From DASWIG01 sp965371445 (GTDB taxonomy: Bacteria; Acidobacteriota; Thermoanaerobaculia; Multivoradales; J023): a stretch of DNA of 40,858 nt. Below, piece by piece: positions 15,936-24,648 of this stretch. Made by a program: the position numbers and the translations under genes. Positions within the stretch are counted from its first letter, which is position 1. Each line of letters starts with the position of its first letter. The notes below the pieces were generated by a model. The model searched no databases and was not told where the DNA came from. It saw only the letters and a program-made list of their open reading frames with translations. Location: the NCBI GenBank assembly GCA_965371445.1, contig CBDUYN010000087.1, forward strand, positions 1 through 40,858, written 5' to 3'.

Positions 15936-17900
15936 CTAGAACGAGTATTTGGCGTTGGCCGCGACGAAGTCGCGATCGTTGACCAGGTTGTAGCGTCCGG
16001 CACCTGAGAACTGGGTGAAGCTCAGGTCGAATTCCCAGGTGTTCTGGCGGTTGAAGCCAAGCCCCAGGGTGAGGGCCGTGCGGCCTTCGATGAAATTGCC
16101 GCCGGGACCGGGGGAGACGCCGTCGACGTCGTGCTGCCAGGCGAAGCGGGGCGAGACGTTGAAGCCCGCGAAGGCGTTCAAGAAGTCGAGCCGGCCCACG
16201 AGCCTATAGCCCCAGGACGTGGCGTCGGCGAAGTGCTCCGGCTCTTCGATCGGCTTGCCGGGGTGAGCGGCGTTGCCGAGGAAGGGGTTGCCGCTGACGT
16301 AGGTCCCCGGACCCTCGAAGCGCAGCTCGTCTTGGTCAGGCATGCTGTGGACCTGGGTCATCGCCCCCTCCCACAGCAAGACCCCCTGGTCGGCACCCAT
16401 CACCGGGCCGAAGAGCTTGGTGACGGTGGTCTGGACCTGCGTCACGTCGAGGAGGCGGGTGCCCGGGATCGCGGTTTCGAACTGGCCCGTGAAGTTGCCG
16501 ATCTGGTTGAACGCCGCGAGGCCCGGACTGATGGGCCCCAGAGTCGCAAAGAGCAGCTCCACGTCGTCCATCAGGAACGGCGCATCCTGTCGGTGGGAGA
16601 CTTCCCCCTGCCAGGCAAAAGTGCCGATCGCGGTGTTGAAGCTCAGGCCGTAGAGCTTGATGTCCTCGGGATAGGACACGAAGTAGCCGGCGGTCTGGGC
16701 GTAGGCGTCGGTGGCGAAGGCGCTGGCGGTACGCCCCGCGGCCTCGGGCCCGGCGAGGGCCGCCGTCCCGGCGATGGCGGTGGCGACCGTCGGCGAGACG
16801 CCTGCCTGGATCCCGGCGGCAATGCCGGCTTCGGGGCCCGCGACGAGCGTCGTGCCGATGATGGTGGGCGCGGCTCCGGCGATGGTCCCGGCGCCGATGG
16901 CTCCGGCGATCGTCCCGGTACGGCCGTTGACGGTCGGCAGACGGCTGTGGTAGTTGATGAAGTAGAAGCCGAATTCCATCCCGTTCAGCCCCGGCGCGAA
17001 GACGCGCAGCGCCACACCGTACTGACCGCTCTCGTCGGCGCGCACGTCGTCTTGGCGCGGCACGCCGAGGAAGGGCCGGTCGGTGCCGGGAAAGGTCGTC
17101 AGGTCGGAGGAATCTCCGAACCCGAGGAAGACCGTGTCGCCGCCTCTGCCCGCGAAGTCGTTGGACGACCAGTAGGAGCCCGTCGGATCGATCCTCACCT
17201 GACCCCAGTCGTAGAGGTAGAACGCTTCCAGCGTGGTGTTCAGAGACAGCCCGAAGGACGCCGAGACCATGCCCTCCGGCAAGAGCGCGTCGCGCAGCTC
17301 GGCGCCGGGGACGCGGATGGCGCTCACGTCGATCGGGTTGATGATGTTGATGCCGCCCTGGATGAAGGTCGACTCGCCCCAGCTCAGCACCTGCTCGCCA
17401 AAGCGCAGCTGGGCCGGCTGGCCGCCGATCTCGAACTTCGTCCAGAAGAACGCGTCGAGGATGTCGGCGCGGCTGCCGACCCGCTTCAGGGCGTCGTCGG
17501 AGAGCGGTGTACGCTCCCGGTCGCCGTCCTCGTTCTCGTAGTCGTAGAAGCCGCGGAAGCGGACGAAGGCGCCGACGTTCTTGTAGCGCAGCTCCAGCTC
17601 GGTCGTGAGCTTGAAGACGTTGCTCACGCTGCCGGTGCCGTAGTTGAGGTTGCCGTCGTCGCCGTTGACCGAGTACGCCGTCCCGCCGTTGGCGAGGCCG
17701 ATGAGCCGGGGATCCGGGTCATCGAGACGGAATTGTGTACCCCAGGTCAGGGTGGTGTCCCAGCTGCCCTGTAGCTCGCCGGTCTGAAAGTCCTCTGCGT
17801 AGGCCGGGCAGGACGCGAGCGGCAGCAGAAGCGCCGCGGCCGCGACGAGGCCCAGGGCCGCCGTGCGCAAGATGCCTTGTCTGGTTGGCTTGTTTTTCAT
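15936..17900 (-). CDS. DUF1302 outer-membrane beta-barrel
   Basis: 654 residues, GAGG about 9 nt before ATG at 17900, signal peptide ending PAYA-ED. After the start 'LQGSWDTTLTWGTQFRLDDPDP' come alternating amphipathic strands and a terminal Phe (NAKYSF), the usual C-terminal signal for barrel insertion. A 60-70 residue Ala/Gly-rich insert (around residues 315-390) is characteristic of DUF1302 (PF06980). First gene of the four-gene operon with DUF1329, YCF48 and RND. Probable channel or binding barrel for a hydrophobic compound. Confidence 0.85.
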   Translation of the reverse strand: MKNKPTRQGILRTAALGLVAAAALLLPLASCPAYAEDFQTGELQGSWDTTLTWGTQFRLDDPDPRLIGLANGGTAYSVNGDDGNLNYGTGSVSNVFKLTTELELRYKNVGAFVRFRGFYDYENEDGDRERTPLSDDALKRVGSRADILDAFFWTKFEIGGQPAQLRFGEQVLSWGESTFIQGGINIINPIDVSAIRVPGAELRDALLPEGMVSASFGLSLNTTLEAFYLYDWGQVRIDPTGSYWSSNDFAGRGGDTVFLGFGDSSDLTTFPGTDRPFLGVPRQDDVRADESGQYGVALRVFAPGLNGMEFGFYFINYHSRLPTVNGRTGTIAGAIGAGTIAGAAPTIIGTTLVAGPEAGIAAGIQAGVSPTVATAIAGTAALAGPEAAGRTASAFATDAYAQTAGYFVSYPEDIKLYGLSFNTAIGTFAWQGEVSHRQDAPFLMDDVELLFATLGPISPGLAAFNQIGNFTGQFETAIPGTRLLDVTQVQTTVTKLFGPVMGADQGVLLWEGAMTQVHSMPDQDELRFEGPGTYVSGNPFLGNAAHPGKPIEEPEHFADATSWGYRLVGRLDFLNAFAGFNVSPRFAWQHDVDGVSPGPGGNFIEGRTALTLGLGFNRQNTWEFDLSFTQFSGAGRYNLVNDRDFVAANAKYSF

Positions 17901-18334
17901 GGATGCCCTCTTTGGCTCTTAACTCTGATCCGTCGACTGTTGGTCGGTTCGTCTTCCGGGGTCTCCGCCTCACCCGGCCGAGACCTCTGACGGGCCGCGC
18001 CGGCGGTCTTGGCGTCCGGTCATCCGGCCGCCGTGTGGCTTCGCCGCGGAATTCACGGAACACGTGGCGTCTGAGACTTCTTATCTACCACAAGGCAAGA
18101 GCTGGGAAACCCTCCAACGGGTTGGCTTGGGACTACCCACCGGGGCGGGAAGCATGAGACGCATGGCACCTCCTTGTCTGATCGTGCTGTGGCCTCACGC
18201 CGTCGCCTCCCCCGTCGCGCTCCCGGCGACGCGGATCCCACGGTCGTGGACCACTTCGAGGTTCTCGACTTTCCGCAAAGCGCCGTGAGGTTAGCACGAG
18301 ACGGGACCCGCGGACAACTCAAGTCGGCATCGTT
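17901..18334. other. Upstream region of the DUF1302 operon, no gene seen
   Basis: 434 bp with no coding frame. Holds the operon promoter on the minus strand; no clear -35/-10 pair stands out. A block around 18100-18175 has several short hairpins (e.g. AACCC/GGGTT on the minus strand) and a relaxed base composition, so a structured leader is possible but unproven. Confidence 0.4.
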
Positions 18335-18718
<384 letters not shown>

Positions 18719-18726
18719 TTCTCCGT

Positions 18727-18746
18727 GCGGCAGGCGAAGCCTGCCC
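18727..18746. repeat. Short palindrome of the GTAGGGCAGGC family
   Basis: GGCAGGCGAAGCCTGCC with a trailing CTAC; the same GTAGGGCAGGC motif occurs at 14476. It lies exactly between the amidohydrolase remnant and the convergent PQQ-propeller gene and could double as a bidirectional terminator hairpin, though no T-run follows. Confidence 0.45.
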
Positions 18747-20056
18747 TACTTCTTTCGGACGTCGTAGACGAAGAGGTTGTCCTGCTCGCGCAGGAAGAGC
18801 TTGCCGTCGGAAATGACGGGATGCGACCAGCTGAACTGCTCGACGTCGGGAATCATGAAGGAACCCTTCTCGCGATACTCCTCGGGGGTCGCCTCGACCA
18901 GGACCATGAGGCCGTTCTGGTAGCGGAAGTAGAGGTGCGAGTCGGCGTAGGAGACCGCCGCCGAGCTCTTGCCGGCGTTACGGATCGGACCCCAGGCCAC
19001 CTTTCCCGTCGCTTTTTCGATGGCGATCGGAAAGCCTTTGTTGTGCCCGGTGCCGGAATAGACGTAGCCCTCGTGGAGGATCAGGCCGCCGTGGTGGTTC
19101 TGAAAGGTAGGGCCGTCGAGAAAGTAGACTTCCTCGGCGGCGACGCCGCCGTCGGCCTTGGCGAGGCGCAGGAGTGCCGCGCCGGTCTCGTAGCCCGAGG
19201 AGGCGAAGACGGTGTCGCCGTCGATCAAGGAGGTGGGGATGTTGGCGACGTCGTTGGCGACCGGGTTGTAGCCCCAGAGGAAGCGTCCCGTCGCCGCCTC
19301 GACGCCGACGACACCGCGGCCCAGCAGTTGGACGTACTGGCGCACGCCCGCGCCTTCGGAGACGACGACGGAAGAGTAGGCGGCACCGTCTTCGCCCTTC
19401 TCGCCGAGCGCCGGGATCTGGGAGCGCCAGAGCTCCTTGCCGGTCTTCCGGTCGAGCGCGACGAGCGCCGCGTCCTTCGCCCCCGGAGTGACGACGAGGC
19501 GCTCACCGTCGACGAGGGGCGACTCGACGAACTTCCAGCTGTACGTGCCCTGGGCCTTCATCAGGGTGCCGCCGAAGTCCTCGACCATGCTCCGGCGCCA
19601 GACCTCCTTGCCGGTCTCGGCTTCGAGCGCGACGACGTCGCCCTCGGTCGACGTCACGTAGAGATGGCCGTCGACGACGGTCGGGGTGGAGCGGGCGCCG
19701 ATGTACTTGTGCTCCCACGCCGGGCCGATCTTCGTCGCCCAGACGCGGCTGCCGTCACCGCGCTTCAGGGCGAGGACGTACTGGCTGTCCTCGACGTCGC
19801 CGGTGGTGTAGATGCGTTCACCCACCACGGCGAGGCTGGAGTAACCGTTGCCGACGCCGCTCGCGCGGTAGAGAAGCGGCGGGCCACCCTCACCCCACGC
19901 GTCGAGGAGCCCCGTCTCGGCCGAGCGGCCGTCGCGGTTCGACCCGCGCCATTGCGGCCAGTCGTCGGCTGCCGCCGGTAGGGCGGCAAAGCTCAAGGTC
20001 AGGAGGGAAAGCGCGAAAACGTTCCAAGGGGTACTTCTTGGCGGACGCCGTGTCAT
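18746..20056 (-). CDS. Exported PQQ-type beta-propeller protein
   Basis: 436 residues from ATG at 20056 with AAAGGAG 9 nt upstream; the frame extends 110 codons further up only through the hairpin array. Signal peptide to about residue 38 (LPAAA-DD), then DDWPQWRGSNRDG, the usual start of planctomycete/acidobacterial PQQ-like propellers, and repeated 'LVALDRKTGKELWRS', 'VVALEAETGKEVWRR', 'VGVEAATGRFLWGY', 'IAIEKATGKVAWG' blades (PF13360 type). No enzyme cofactor motif visible. Function unknown; BamB-like folding or sensory roles are possible. Confidence 0.8.
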   Translation of the reverse strand: MTRRPPRSTPWNVFALSLLTLSFAALPAAADDWPQWRGSNRDGRSAETGLLDAWGEGGPPLLYRASGVGNGYSSLAVVGERIYTTGDVEDSQYVLALKRGDGSRVWATKIGPAWEHKYIGARSTPTVVDGHLYVTSTEGDVVALEAETGKEVWRRSMVEDFGGTLMKAQGTYSWKFVESPLVDGERLVVTPGAKDAALVALDRKTGKELWRSQIPALGEKGEDGAAYSSVVVSEGAGVRQYVQLLGRGVVGVEAATGRFLWGYNPVANDVANIPTSLIDGDTVFASSGYETGAALLRLAKADGGVAAEEVYFLDGPTFQNHHGGLILHEGYVYSGTGHNKGFPIAIEKATGKVAWGPIRNAGKSSAAVSYADSHLYFRYQNGLMVLVEATPEEYREKGSFMIPDVEQFSWSHPVISDGKLFLREQDNLFVYDVRKK

Positions 20057-20462
20057 CGCAGGGGACTCCTTTCGTTGTTTCCGTCGTTGCGAGCCGGACG
20101 CCGTGCTTCGGCGTTCGGGGCATCTACACGATCCCCCTGACAGACGCGAGAAGCTACGGAAGGTTGTCAACAAAATGTAAAACCTGCGGTCGATGGACCC
20201 GTCTCGCGTCAGGAGCTTACGGCGAATGCCCCTGACAGAGGCGTCGTTCGTCAGGCGCCGACACCGCATGCTCCTGACGCAGGAGCTCCACGTCAGGAGC
20301 ATGCGCCGTATGCCCCTGACGCAGGAGTTCCACGTCAGGAGCACTTCGCCGTATGCCCCTGACGGAAGAGGTTTCGTCAGGGGCATACCGCTGGGAGCTC
20401 CTGACGATTCGGCCCTCCGGAGAGCGGCTCTCTTGGGGTCGTGGCATTGAAAGTCCCTCGGT
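20057..20462. other. 406-bp upstream region of the PQQ gene filled mostly by a hairpin array
   Basis: No gene. A minus-strand TTGACA occurs near 20165-20170 but no matching -10 at proper distance was found. The array (20138-20406) is listed separately. Confidence 0.5.
20138..20406. repeat. Tandem array of CCTGACG...CGTCAGG hairpins, about 42-bp period
   Basis: Units begin ATGCYCCTGAC at about 20226, 20268, 20310 and 20353 (42, 42, 43 bp apart), with a larger first hairpin (20134-20215; CCTGACaGACGCGAG paired with CTCGCGTCAGGAG) and a half unit CTCCTGACG at the end. The unit at 20268 has perfect 12-bp arms ATGCTCCTGACG/CGTCAGGAGCAT; the one at 20353 has ATGCCCCTGACG-like arms ATGCCCCTGAC/GTCAGGGGCAT, so a T-A pair in one is a C-G pair in the other. 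Loops are 11-14 nt. Not CRISPR: no unique spacers and repeats contain the whole unit. Confidence 0.85.
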
Positions 20463-21062
20463 TCAGAAGAAGTCCCGCCATTCGTCGATCTTGGGATACC
20501 GCTTCCGGTAGGCGAGGGAGGAGAGCCGGTCGCCGCAGCGCCTCACCCGGCACCATTTGGCCGATCGGTTGTTGGAGGCGTCGTAGAAGGCGTACCGGCA
20601 AGACTTCTCGCGGCATATCTTGAGTCGGCTCCATCGGTCCTCCGACTGGGCTCGGAGGATGGCTTCCAGGATTCGGGCCCTGGCGCCGGGCCAGCCGCCT
20701 TCGGCGACCACGTCGCTGTGGGGCGTGCCGTCGCGGTCGAACCGGACACGGTAGCGCATCTCCCCGGCCATCTGGTTGAGGAATCTGACCGCCTTCTCGT
20801 CGATCGCCCCGCCGCTGTGGCCGTACAACAGGCACTGAAGGGCAGCGCGGAGGTTTAGGGCCTCTTTCCAGTCGTCCTCGCCGATCGGCGCATCGGCGGG
20901 CGCCAGGGAATGACGCGCCAGCCAGGCGTCCAGCGCCGCGGTGTCCTCGAGCTCGTCGCTCTCGGAGCGGAGGTCCCGGGTGTTGAGGAAGTCGAGGACG
21001 ATTCGAAGGTCGTCGGGTGTCGGGTCGGTGCGGGCGGAGCGGGGTTTGCGGCGTCGGTGCAT
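20463..21062 (-). CDS. CGNR-type zinc-finger transcription regulator
   Basis: 199 residues from ATG at 21062; no good SD, and a TTG 36 nt upstream is an alternative. N-terminal ABATE-like helical region (LDFLNTRDLRSE..., LNLRAALQCLLYG) and a C-terminal zinc finger C-x4-C...WC-x4-CGDR (KICREKSCRYAFYD ... WCRVRRCGDR). The canonical CGNR reads CGDR here, with all four Cys kept. Family members are presumed stress or ligand-responsive regulators. Its 3' end abuts the hairpin array. Confidence 0.8.
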   Translation of the reverse strand: MHRRRKPRSARTDPTPDDLRIVLDFLNTRDLRSESDELEDTAALDAWLARHSLAPADAPIGEDDWKEALNLRAALQCLLYGHSGGAIDEKAVRFLNQMAGEMRYRVRFDRDGTPHSDVVAEGGWPGARARILEAILRAQSEDRWSRLKICREKSCRYAFYDASNNRSAKWCRVRRCGDRLSSLAYRKRYPKIDEWRDFF

Positions 21063-21152
21063 GCAGGGGAGGTTACTACATGCCTCCAGGGCATGCAACG
21101 TCGCCGGGTCTTCGGTCTCGAGGCGACGCGCCTCTCGTGATAGCCTGCCTCC

Positions 21153-21481
21153 ATGCCAGACACCGACGCTCGGGAAACCCCACCGGCCCCGCGCTCCAAG
21201 GACGGCGACGCCGCGCCGTGGTGGTCATGGCCCACCTGAAAGCCAGGGCCACGCGCAAGGACAAATCGAGCCGGCTGCGTTGGAAGACGGAGCTCGTCCG
21301 CGGGCTCTACGAGCTAGGCTACGAGGAACGGGAGATCCGGGAGCTGTTTCGGTTCATCGATTGGGTGATGGCGCTGCCCAAGGAGCCGGAACGGGACTTC
21401 CGCGACGAGGTCCACAAGATCGAGGAGGAACGCAGTTACGGGCAGACGTCCGAAGCGTTGCAGGCGCAACCTGGTGGTTGA
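21153..21481 (+). pseudogene. Remnant of an Rpn-family PD-(D/E)XK nuclease/transposase
   Basis: From about 21222 one frame reads AHLKARATRKDKSSRLRWK, LVRGLYELGYEEREI, ELFRFIDWVMALPKE, FRDEVHKIEEER, the typical C-terminal helical part of Rpn/DUF4351-like proteins. The preceding ATG at 21153 opens a different frame (MPDTDARETPPAP...) that could be the original N-terminus. The catalytic nuclease core is absent, so an internal deletion with a frame change is the simplest reading. The end also departs from the family after EEER. Confidence 0.6.
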
Positions 21482-22002
21482 TTGCAGTTGTAGCCTACGT
21501 TGATGCAGCTGTCGCCACACGCCTTGCTCGACGTACAGATGCGGCAGCAGGAGCCCGCGGGTACGCAGGTCGCCGGCGGCGGCACGACCGCCGACCACGC
21601 CGTCACGTCACCGGACTCGAAGCCGTCGAGGAAGATCTCTCCACAGGGCCCAAGCTCAAAAACGCAGATCACCCAATCCGGCTGGTCTATGAACGGATTG
21701 CGGTTCCCCTGGGCGCTGGCGACGACTTCATGCCGTGCCTCCTCCACGAGGTCTACGGGATCCTCCTCGTGCCACTGGAGGAGCACGGAAAGCTTGCCCA
21801 TGTAGGCCACCGTCTCGTTGAGGCCGGTCCTGCAGTCGTCGATCGCCTGCCAATCGTCGGTCAGGACGAGGTTGGGCTCCGCCATGCCGGTGACGCCGTG
21901 CGTCCCACCCTCGTAGCGGACGTCGAGGTAGAGCAAGGCCCTGGCGACGTCGCCACGAGCCCCTCCAGCAATACCTCGTCGCCTTCCCCGGCGGGCGCTA
22001 CC
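21436..22002 (-). pseudogene. C-terminal half of secreted endonuclease I with DGFESG and Cys-rich tail
   Basis: The open frame starts without an initiator just after the rRNA methyltransferase stop. Endonuclease I blocks: RGDVARALLYLDVRYEG, YMGKLSVLLQWHEEDPVD, QGNRNPFIDQP. The N-terminal half, including the main metal and His active-site motifs, is missing. After it comes FLDGFESGDVTAWS and a Cys-rich tail (CCRICTSSKACGDSCI ... GCACN) with nine cysteines to TAA at 21436. Gene is most likely dead; the C-terminal tail is well preserved. Convergent with the Rpn remnant, overlapping 46 bp. Confidence 0.65.
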
Positions 22003-22014
22003 AACTTTCCAGGC

Positions 22015-23160
22015 TCAGTAGAGGTCGAAGATCAAGATCCGCGCCTCGAGCGGACCGTTTCTGACCGGGATCCGCCGCTTGGGCTTCAACCCGATGCCCT
22101 TGCCCCGTGTCTCGCCGCCGGCCAGGACCACCGCCCGCCATCCCTTGTAGCGTTGCTTGAAGAGGTCCCCGAGCCGAGGCCACACCTCCTGGCCGCCCTC
22201 CAGGCGCTCGCCATGGGGCGGATTGACGACGACGAGCCCTCCTCCCGAGGCCGGCTGCTCGAAGGCGAAGCCGTCGCCGTGGCGTAGCGTCGTCCGCTCG
22301 GCGAAGCCGGCGCGCTTCAGGTTGGCCCGCGCCGCGTCGATCGCCGCCGCCGAGCGGTCGACTCCGTAGAGGCGGACGTCGGGCCCGGGAATCGGGAGCT
22401 TCTCGCCGCGGACCTCGGCCCAGGCCTTGGCGTCGAAGCCCGGCAGACGCTCGAAGGCCCACCGCCGGCGCAAGGCCCCCGGCGCGCGGCCGAGGGCGAT
22501 CGAGGCCGCTTCCGCCAGGAACGTCCCCGAGCCGCACATCGGGTCGACGACGCTGCCGGCGCCGTCCCAGCCCGCCGCCAGGACGCAGGCCGCCGCCAAC
22601 TGCTCGCGCACCGGCGCCTCGGTCGTCCGGACGCGGTAGCCGCGCCGGTCGAGGGGCTCGCCCGAGGTGTCGAGGAGAAGCGCCGCCCGGTCGCGCAGGA
22701 GGTGGAGGCGTAGCCGCAGGTCGGGATTCTCGCGGTCGACCGAGGCGCGCCGCCGGAAGCGCCGGCGCTGGGCGTCGACCAAGCCGTCTTTCGTCTTGAG
22801 CCCCACCCAGCGCGTGTCGCCAAGGCGCGAGCGCGACGAGGTGGCGCGAATCGAGAACGTCCGGCGGGGATGAAAAAGCTCGGCGGGACCGACGCCGTCC
22901 CAGACGCGCTGGCCGGCGACGAGCGCTTCGGTACCAGCGGCCAGCGCGTCGCCGTCGGTGGCATTCCACGAACCAAGCTCGACGAGCACCCGGTTCGCGG
23001 TCCGCAGCCGCCAGTTGCTTCGCCAGGCGTCGCGCCAGGTGCCGGCGAAGGCCACGGCGCCCCGCTCGCGGCGCAGGTTCTCGAAACCCAGCTCCAGGAG
23101 CTCCTTGTCCAGGATCTCTTCGAGACCGAGAGCACAGGTGGCGATGAGTCGCAGGCTCAC
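22015..23160 (-). CDS. THUMP-type class I RNA methyltransferase (RlmL N-domain family)
   Basis: 381 residues. N-terminal ferredoxin-like/THUMP part (ATCALGLEEILDKEL...LRRERGAVAF), then a Rossmann methyltransferase: DPMCGSGTFLAEAA (about 203-216, SAM binding), LYGVDRSAAAIDAARANL, and a catalytic motif NPPHGERL (about 310-317) where most homologues have NPPYG. Predicted to N2-methylate guanine in 23S rRNA like the RlmL half of E. coli RlmKL. Starts 7 bp after the deacylase stop, suggesting one operon. Confidence 0.85.
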   Translation of the reverse strand: MSLRLIATCALGLEEILDKELLELGFENLRRERGAVAFAGTWRDAWRSNWRLRTANRVLVELGSWNATDGDALAAGTEALVAGQRVWDGVGPAELFHPRRTFSIRATSSRSRLGDTRWVGLKTKDGLVDAQRRRFRRRASVDRENPDLRLRLHLLRDRAALLLDTSGEPLDRRGYRVRTTEAPVREQLAAACVLAAGWDGAGSVVDPMCGSGTFLAEAASIALGRAPGALRRRWAFERLPGFDAKAWAEVRGEKLPIPGPDVRLYGVDRSAAAIDAARANLKRAGFAERTTLRHGDGFAFEQPASGGGLVVVNPPHGERLEGGQEVWPRLGDLFKQRYKGWRAVVLAGGETRGKGIGLKPKRRIPVRNGPLEARILIFDLY

Positions 23161-23167
23161 GGCAGCC

Positions 23168-24409
23168 CTAGCAGGAGGGGTTCCTCTCCGCAGGGCAGTC
23201 GTGCGGACGCCGGACCATCATCAGGTACCGGCCAAGCGCCCGGCGGCGGCGAAAACCCAGGAGGTGGAAAAGCTCGCGGGCCAGCCAGCGCGCGTAGCGC
23301 CGGTCGACGGTGAAGCGGTTGGGCTCGTCGCGGACCGCCCGGACCCCCGGCAGGTAGTGGAGGTAACGTTCCGTCCGGCGCTGGCGCAGGTAGGTCGAAA
23401 GATCGAGCCAGAACTTCCTGATCGGACGGACGAGAAAAAAACCGTCCTCACCCTGCTCCTGGTAGAGGGGCATCAGGATCCTCGACGTCTCCCCGGCCAG
23501 GATCTCGCCGCGGGCGTCGCGGGCCAGGAACTCGCCCGCCCGGACGACCTGGAAGTTGCGGTAGCCGGGCCGCATCTCAAAGCCGCTGCCGGCTCGGATC
23601 TCGTGCCGGTGACGGATCTCGACCACTTGCGGCAGGTCACCCCGATTGGCCGCCAGAAGGCGGCGCGCCGCCGCGACTTCGTCGCGGCTTCCACGCGGCA
23701 GGATCCCGGCCGCCTCCAGGGCGATCCAGACCGCCGCCTCGGCCCGGTCGACGGAGGTCGGGTCGTCGTGCTGCCCGGCCTCGAAGCCGAGGGTGACGAA
23801 GCCGCGCTCGAAGAGATAGTTGGCCAGCGTCCCGGCGAGCTCTTCCTCGATGCCGACCACCAGCGGTACCGGGAACTCGAGAGCGAAGCGGCGGTTGGGA
23901 AGCGTGTCGTCGAGGTTGGCGAAAGCAGAGCTTTCGCCCGAGGTGGTGTGCAGGTCGAGCAGGTAGACCGGGCGTCCCTCGCCCTCGCGCAGCAACCGCT
24001 CGATTTCCTGGTCGAGCTCGCGGAGCTCTTCGGCCTCGGCTTCCAAAGGGCCGCGGCGGGCGCGCAGGCGCTCGACCCGCTCCACGTTCCAGAAACGGTT
24101 CAAGTCGTGCTGGAGGAAACGGCGCTTTCTGGCCAGCGCCTGACGGTTGCCCAAAAGCCCCGTCATGCGGCCATTGACCTCAGTCAGGCCGGCCGCCTCG
24201 AGACGGCCGAAGATGCGGTCGAGCGCCAGGGCACCGGCGGGCTCGTTGCCGTGGACGCTCCCCACGACCAGCAGCGTCGGCCCCTCGTGGGGGCCCCGGA
24301 GCTCGCCGATCACACGGGGGCCCCGTACCAGGCGCAGGATCTCCGGTGAAGCCTCCGGGGCGGGCTCGATTCCGATCCCCGGCCGGTCGAGCGTCAAGAT
24401 GTCGTTCAA
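23168..24409 (-). CDS. Succinylglutamate desuccinylase / aspartoacylase family zinc hydrolase
   Basis: 413 residues from TTG at 24409, chosen because GGAAAGGAG lies 9 nt upstream; the open frame runs 70 codons further without homology. M14-type carboxypeptidase fold: VVGSVHGNEPAG (about 48-59, zinc His and Glu), LLDLHTTSGES (about 150-160, third zinc ligand), and downstream 'VTLGFEAGQHDD' carrying the catalytic Glu. The C-terminal 130 residues (from EIRAGSGFEMRPGYRNF) form the family's beta-rich extension plus a basic helical tail. Substrate not predictable: N-acyl amino acid or small amide. Confidence 0.8.
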   Translation of the reverse strand: MNDILTLDRPGIGIEPAPEASPEILRLVRGPRVIGELRGPHEGPTLLVVGSVHGNEPAGALALDRIFGRLEAAGLTEVNGRMTGLLGNRQALARKRRFLQHDLNRFWNVERVERLRARRGPLEAEAEELRELDQEIERLLREGEGRPVYLLDLHTTSGESSAFANLDDTLPNRRFALEFPVPLVVGIEEELAGTLANYLFERGFVTLGFEAGQHDDPTSVDRAEAAVWIALEAAGILPRGSRDEVAAARRLLAANRGDLPQVVEIRHRHEIRAGSGFEMRPGYRNFQVVRAGEFLARDARGEILAGETSRILMPLYQEQGEDGFFLVRPIRKFWLDLSTYLRQRRTERYLHYLPGVRAVRDEPNRFTVDRRYARWLARELFHLLGFRRRRALGRYLMMVRRPHDCPAERNPSC

Positions 24410-24648
24410 GCTCGCGTGCTCCTTTCCTTCACGGATAACGGCGGCTCCTGCCCGAATCGATCCACCTCTGCCAAGAGCCCGGCCGTCGAAACCAGGAAAA
24501 CTCTGGCGGCCAGTGGACCCTACCGCTGCTACCGATCGAGCCTCGTGCAAGGGGTGGGTTGGAAATACGTGGATCGTACTCTGGTGAAAGCTCCAAGATG
24601 GTGCAGCGAGCGCTGGCACCGGGCATTACTATAGCCGGATTGCGAGCC
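24410..24648. other. Leader region upstream of the zinc hydrolase
   Basis: About 240 bp without a gene. Contains the ribosome binding site of the hydrolase at 24419-24427 and a TATAGT hexamer on the minus strand near 24630 that could be a -10; no matched -35 identified. Confidence 0.35.

Noticed and set aside
16131..17774. 547-codon plus-strand open frame
   Set aside because: Antisense shadow of the DUF1302 gene; no domain, no SD, low-complexity charged sequence typical of high-GC shadows.
18095..18180. Riboswitch upstream of DUF1302
   Set aside because: Some hairpins can be drawn but none of the TPP, cobalamin, SAM or c-di-GMP core motifs is present.
18737..18760. Rho-independent terminator between convergent genes
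   Set aside because: A stem is present but there is no following T-run on either strand.
18725..19981. 418-codon plus-strand open frame
   Set aside because: Antisense to the PQQ-propeller gene, which has a signal peptide and blade motifs.
20138..20406. CRISPR array
   Set aside because: Units are whole hairpins with similar loops; there are no unique spacers and no cas genes. Integron attC was also considered and lacks the GTTRRRY/RYYYAAC ends.
22958..24349. 463-codon plus-strand open frame
   Set aside because: Antisense to the methyltransferase and zinc hydrolase genes.
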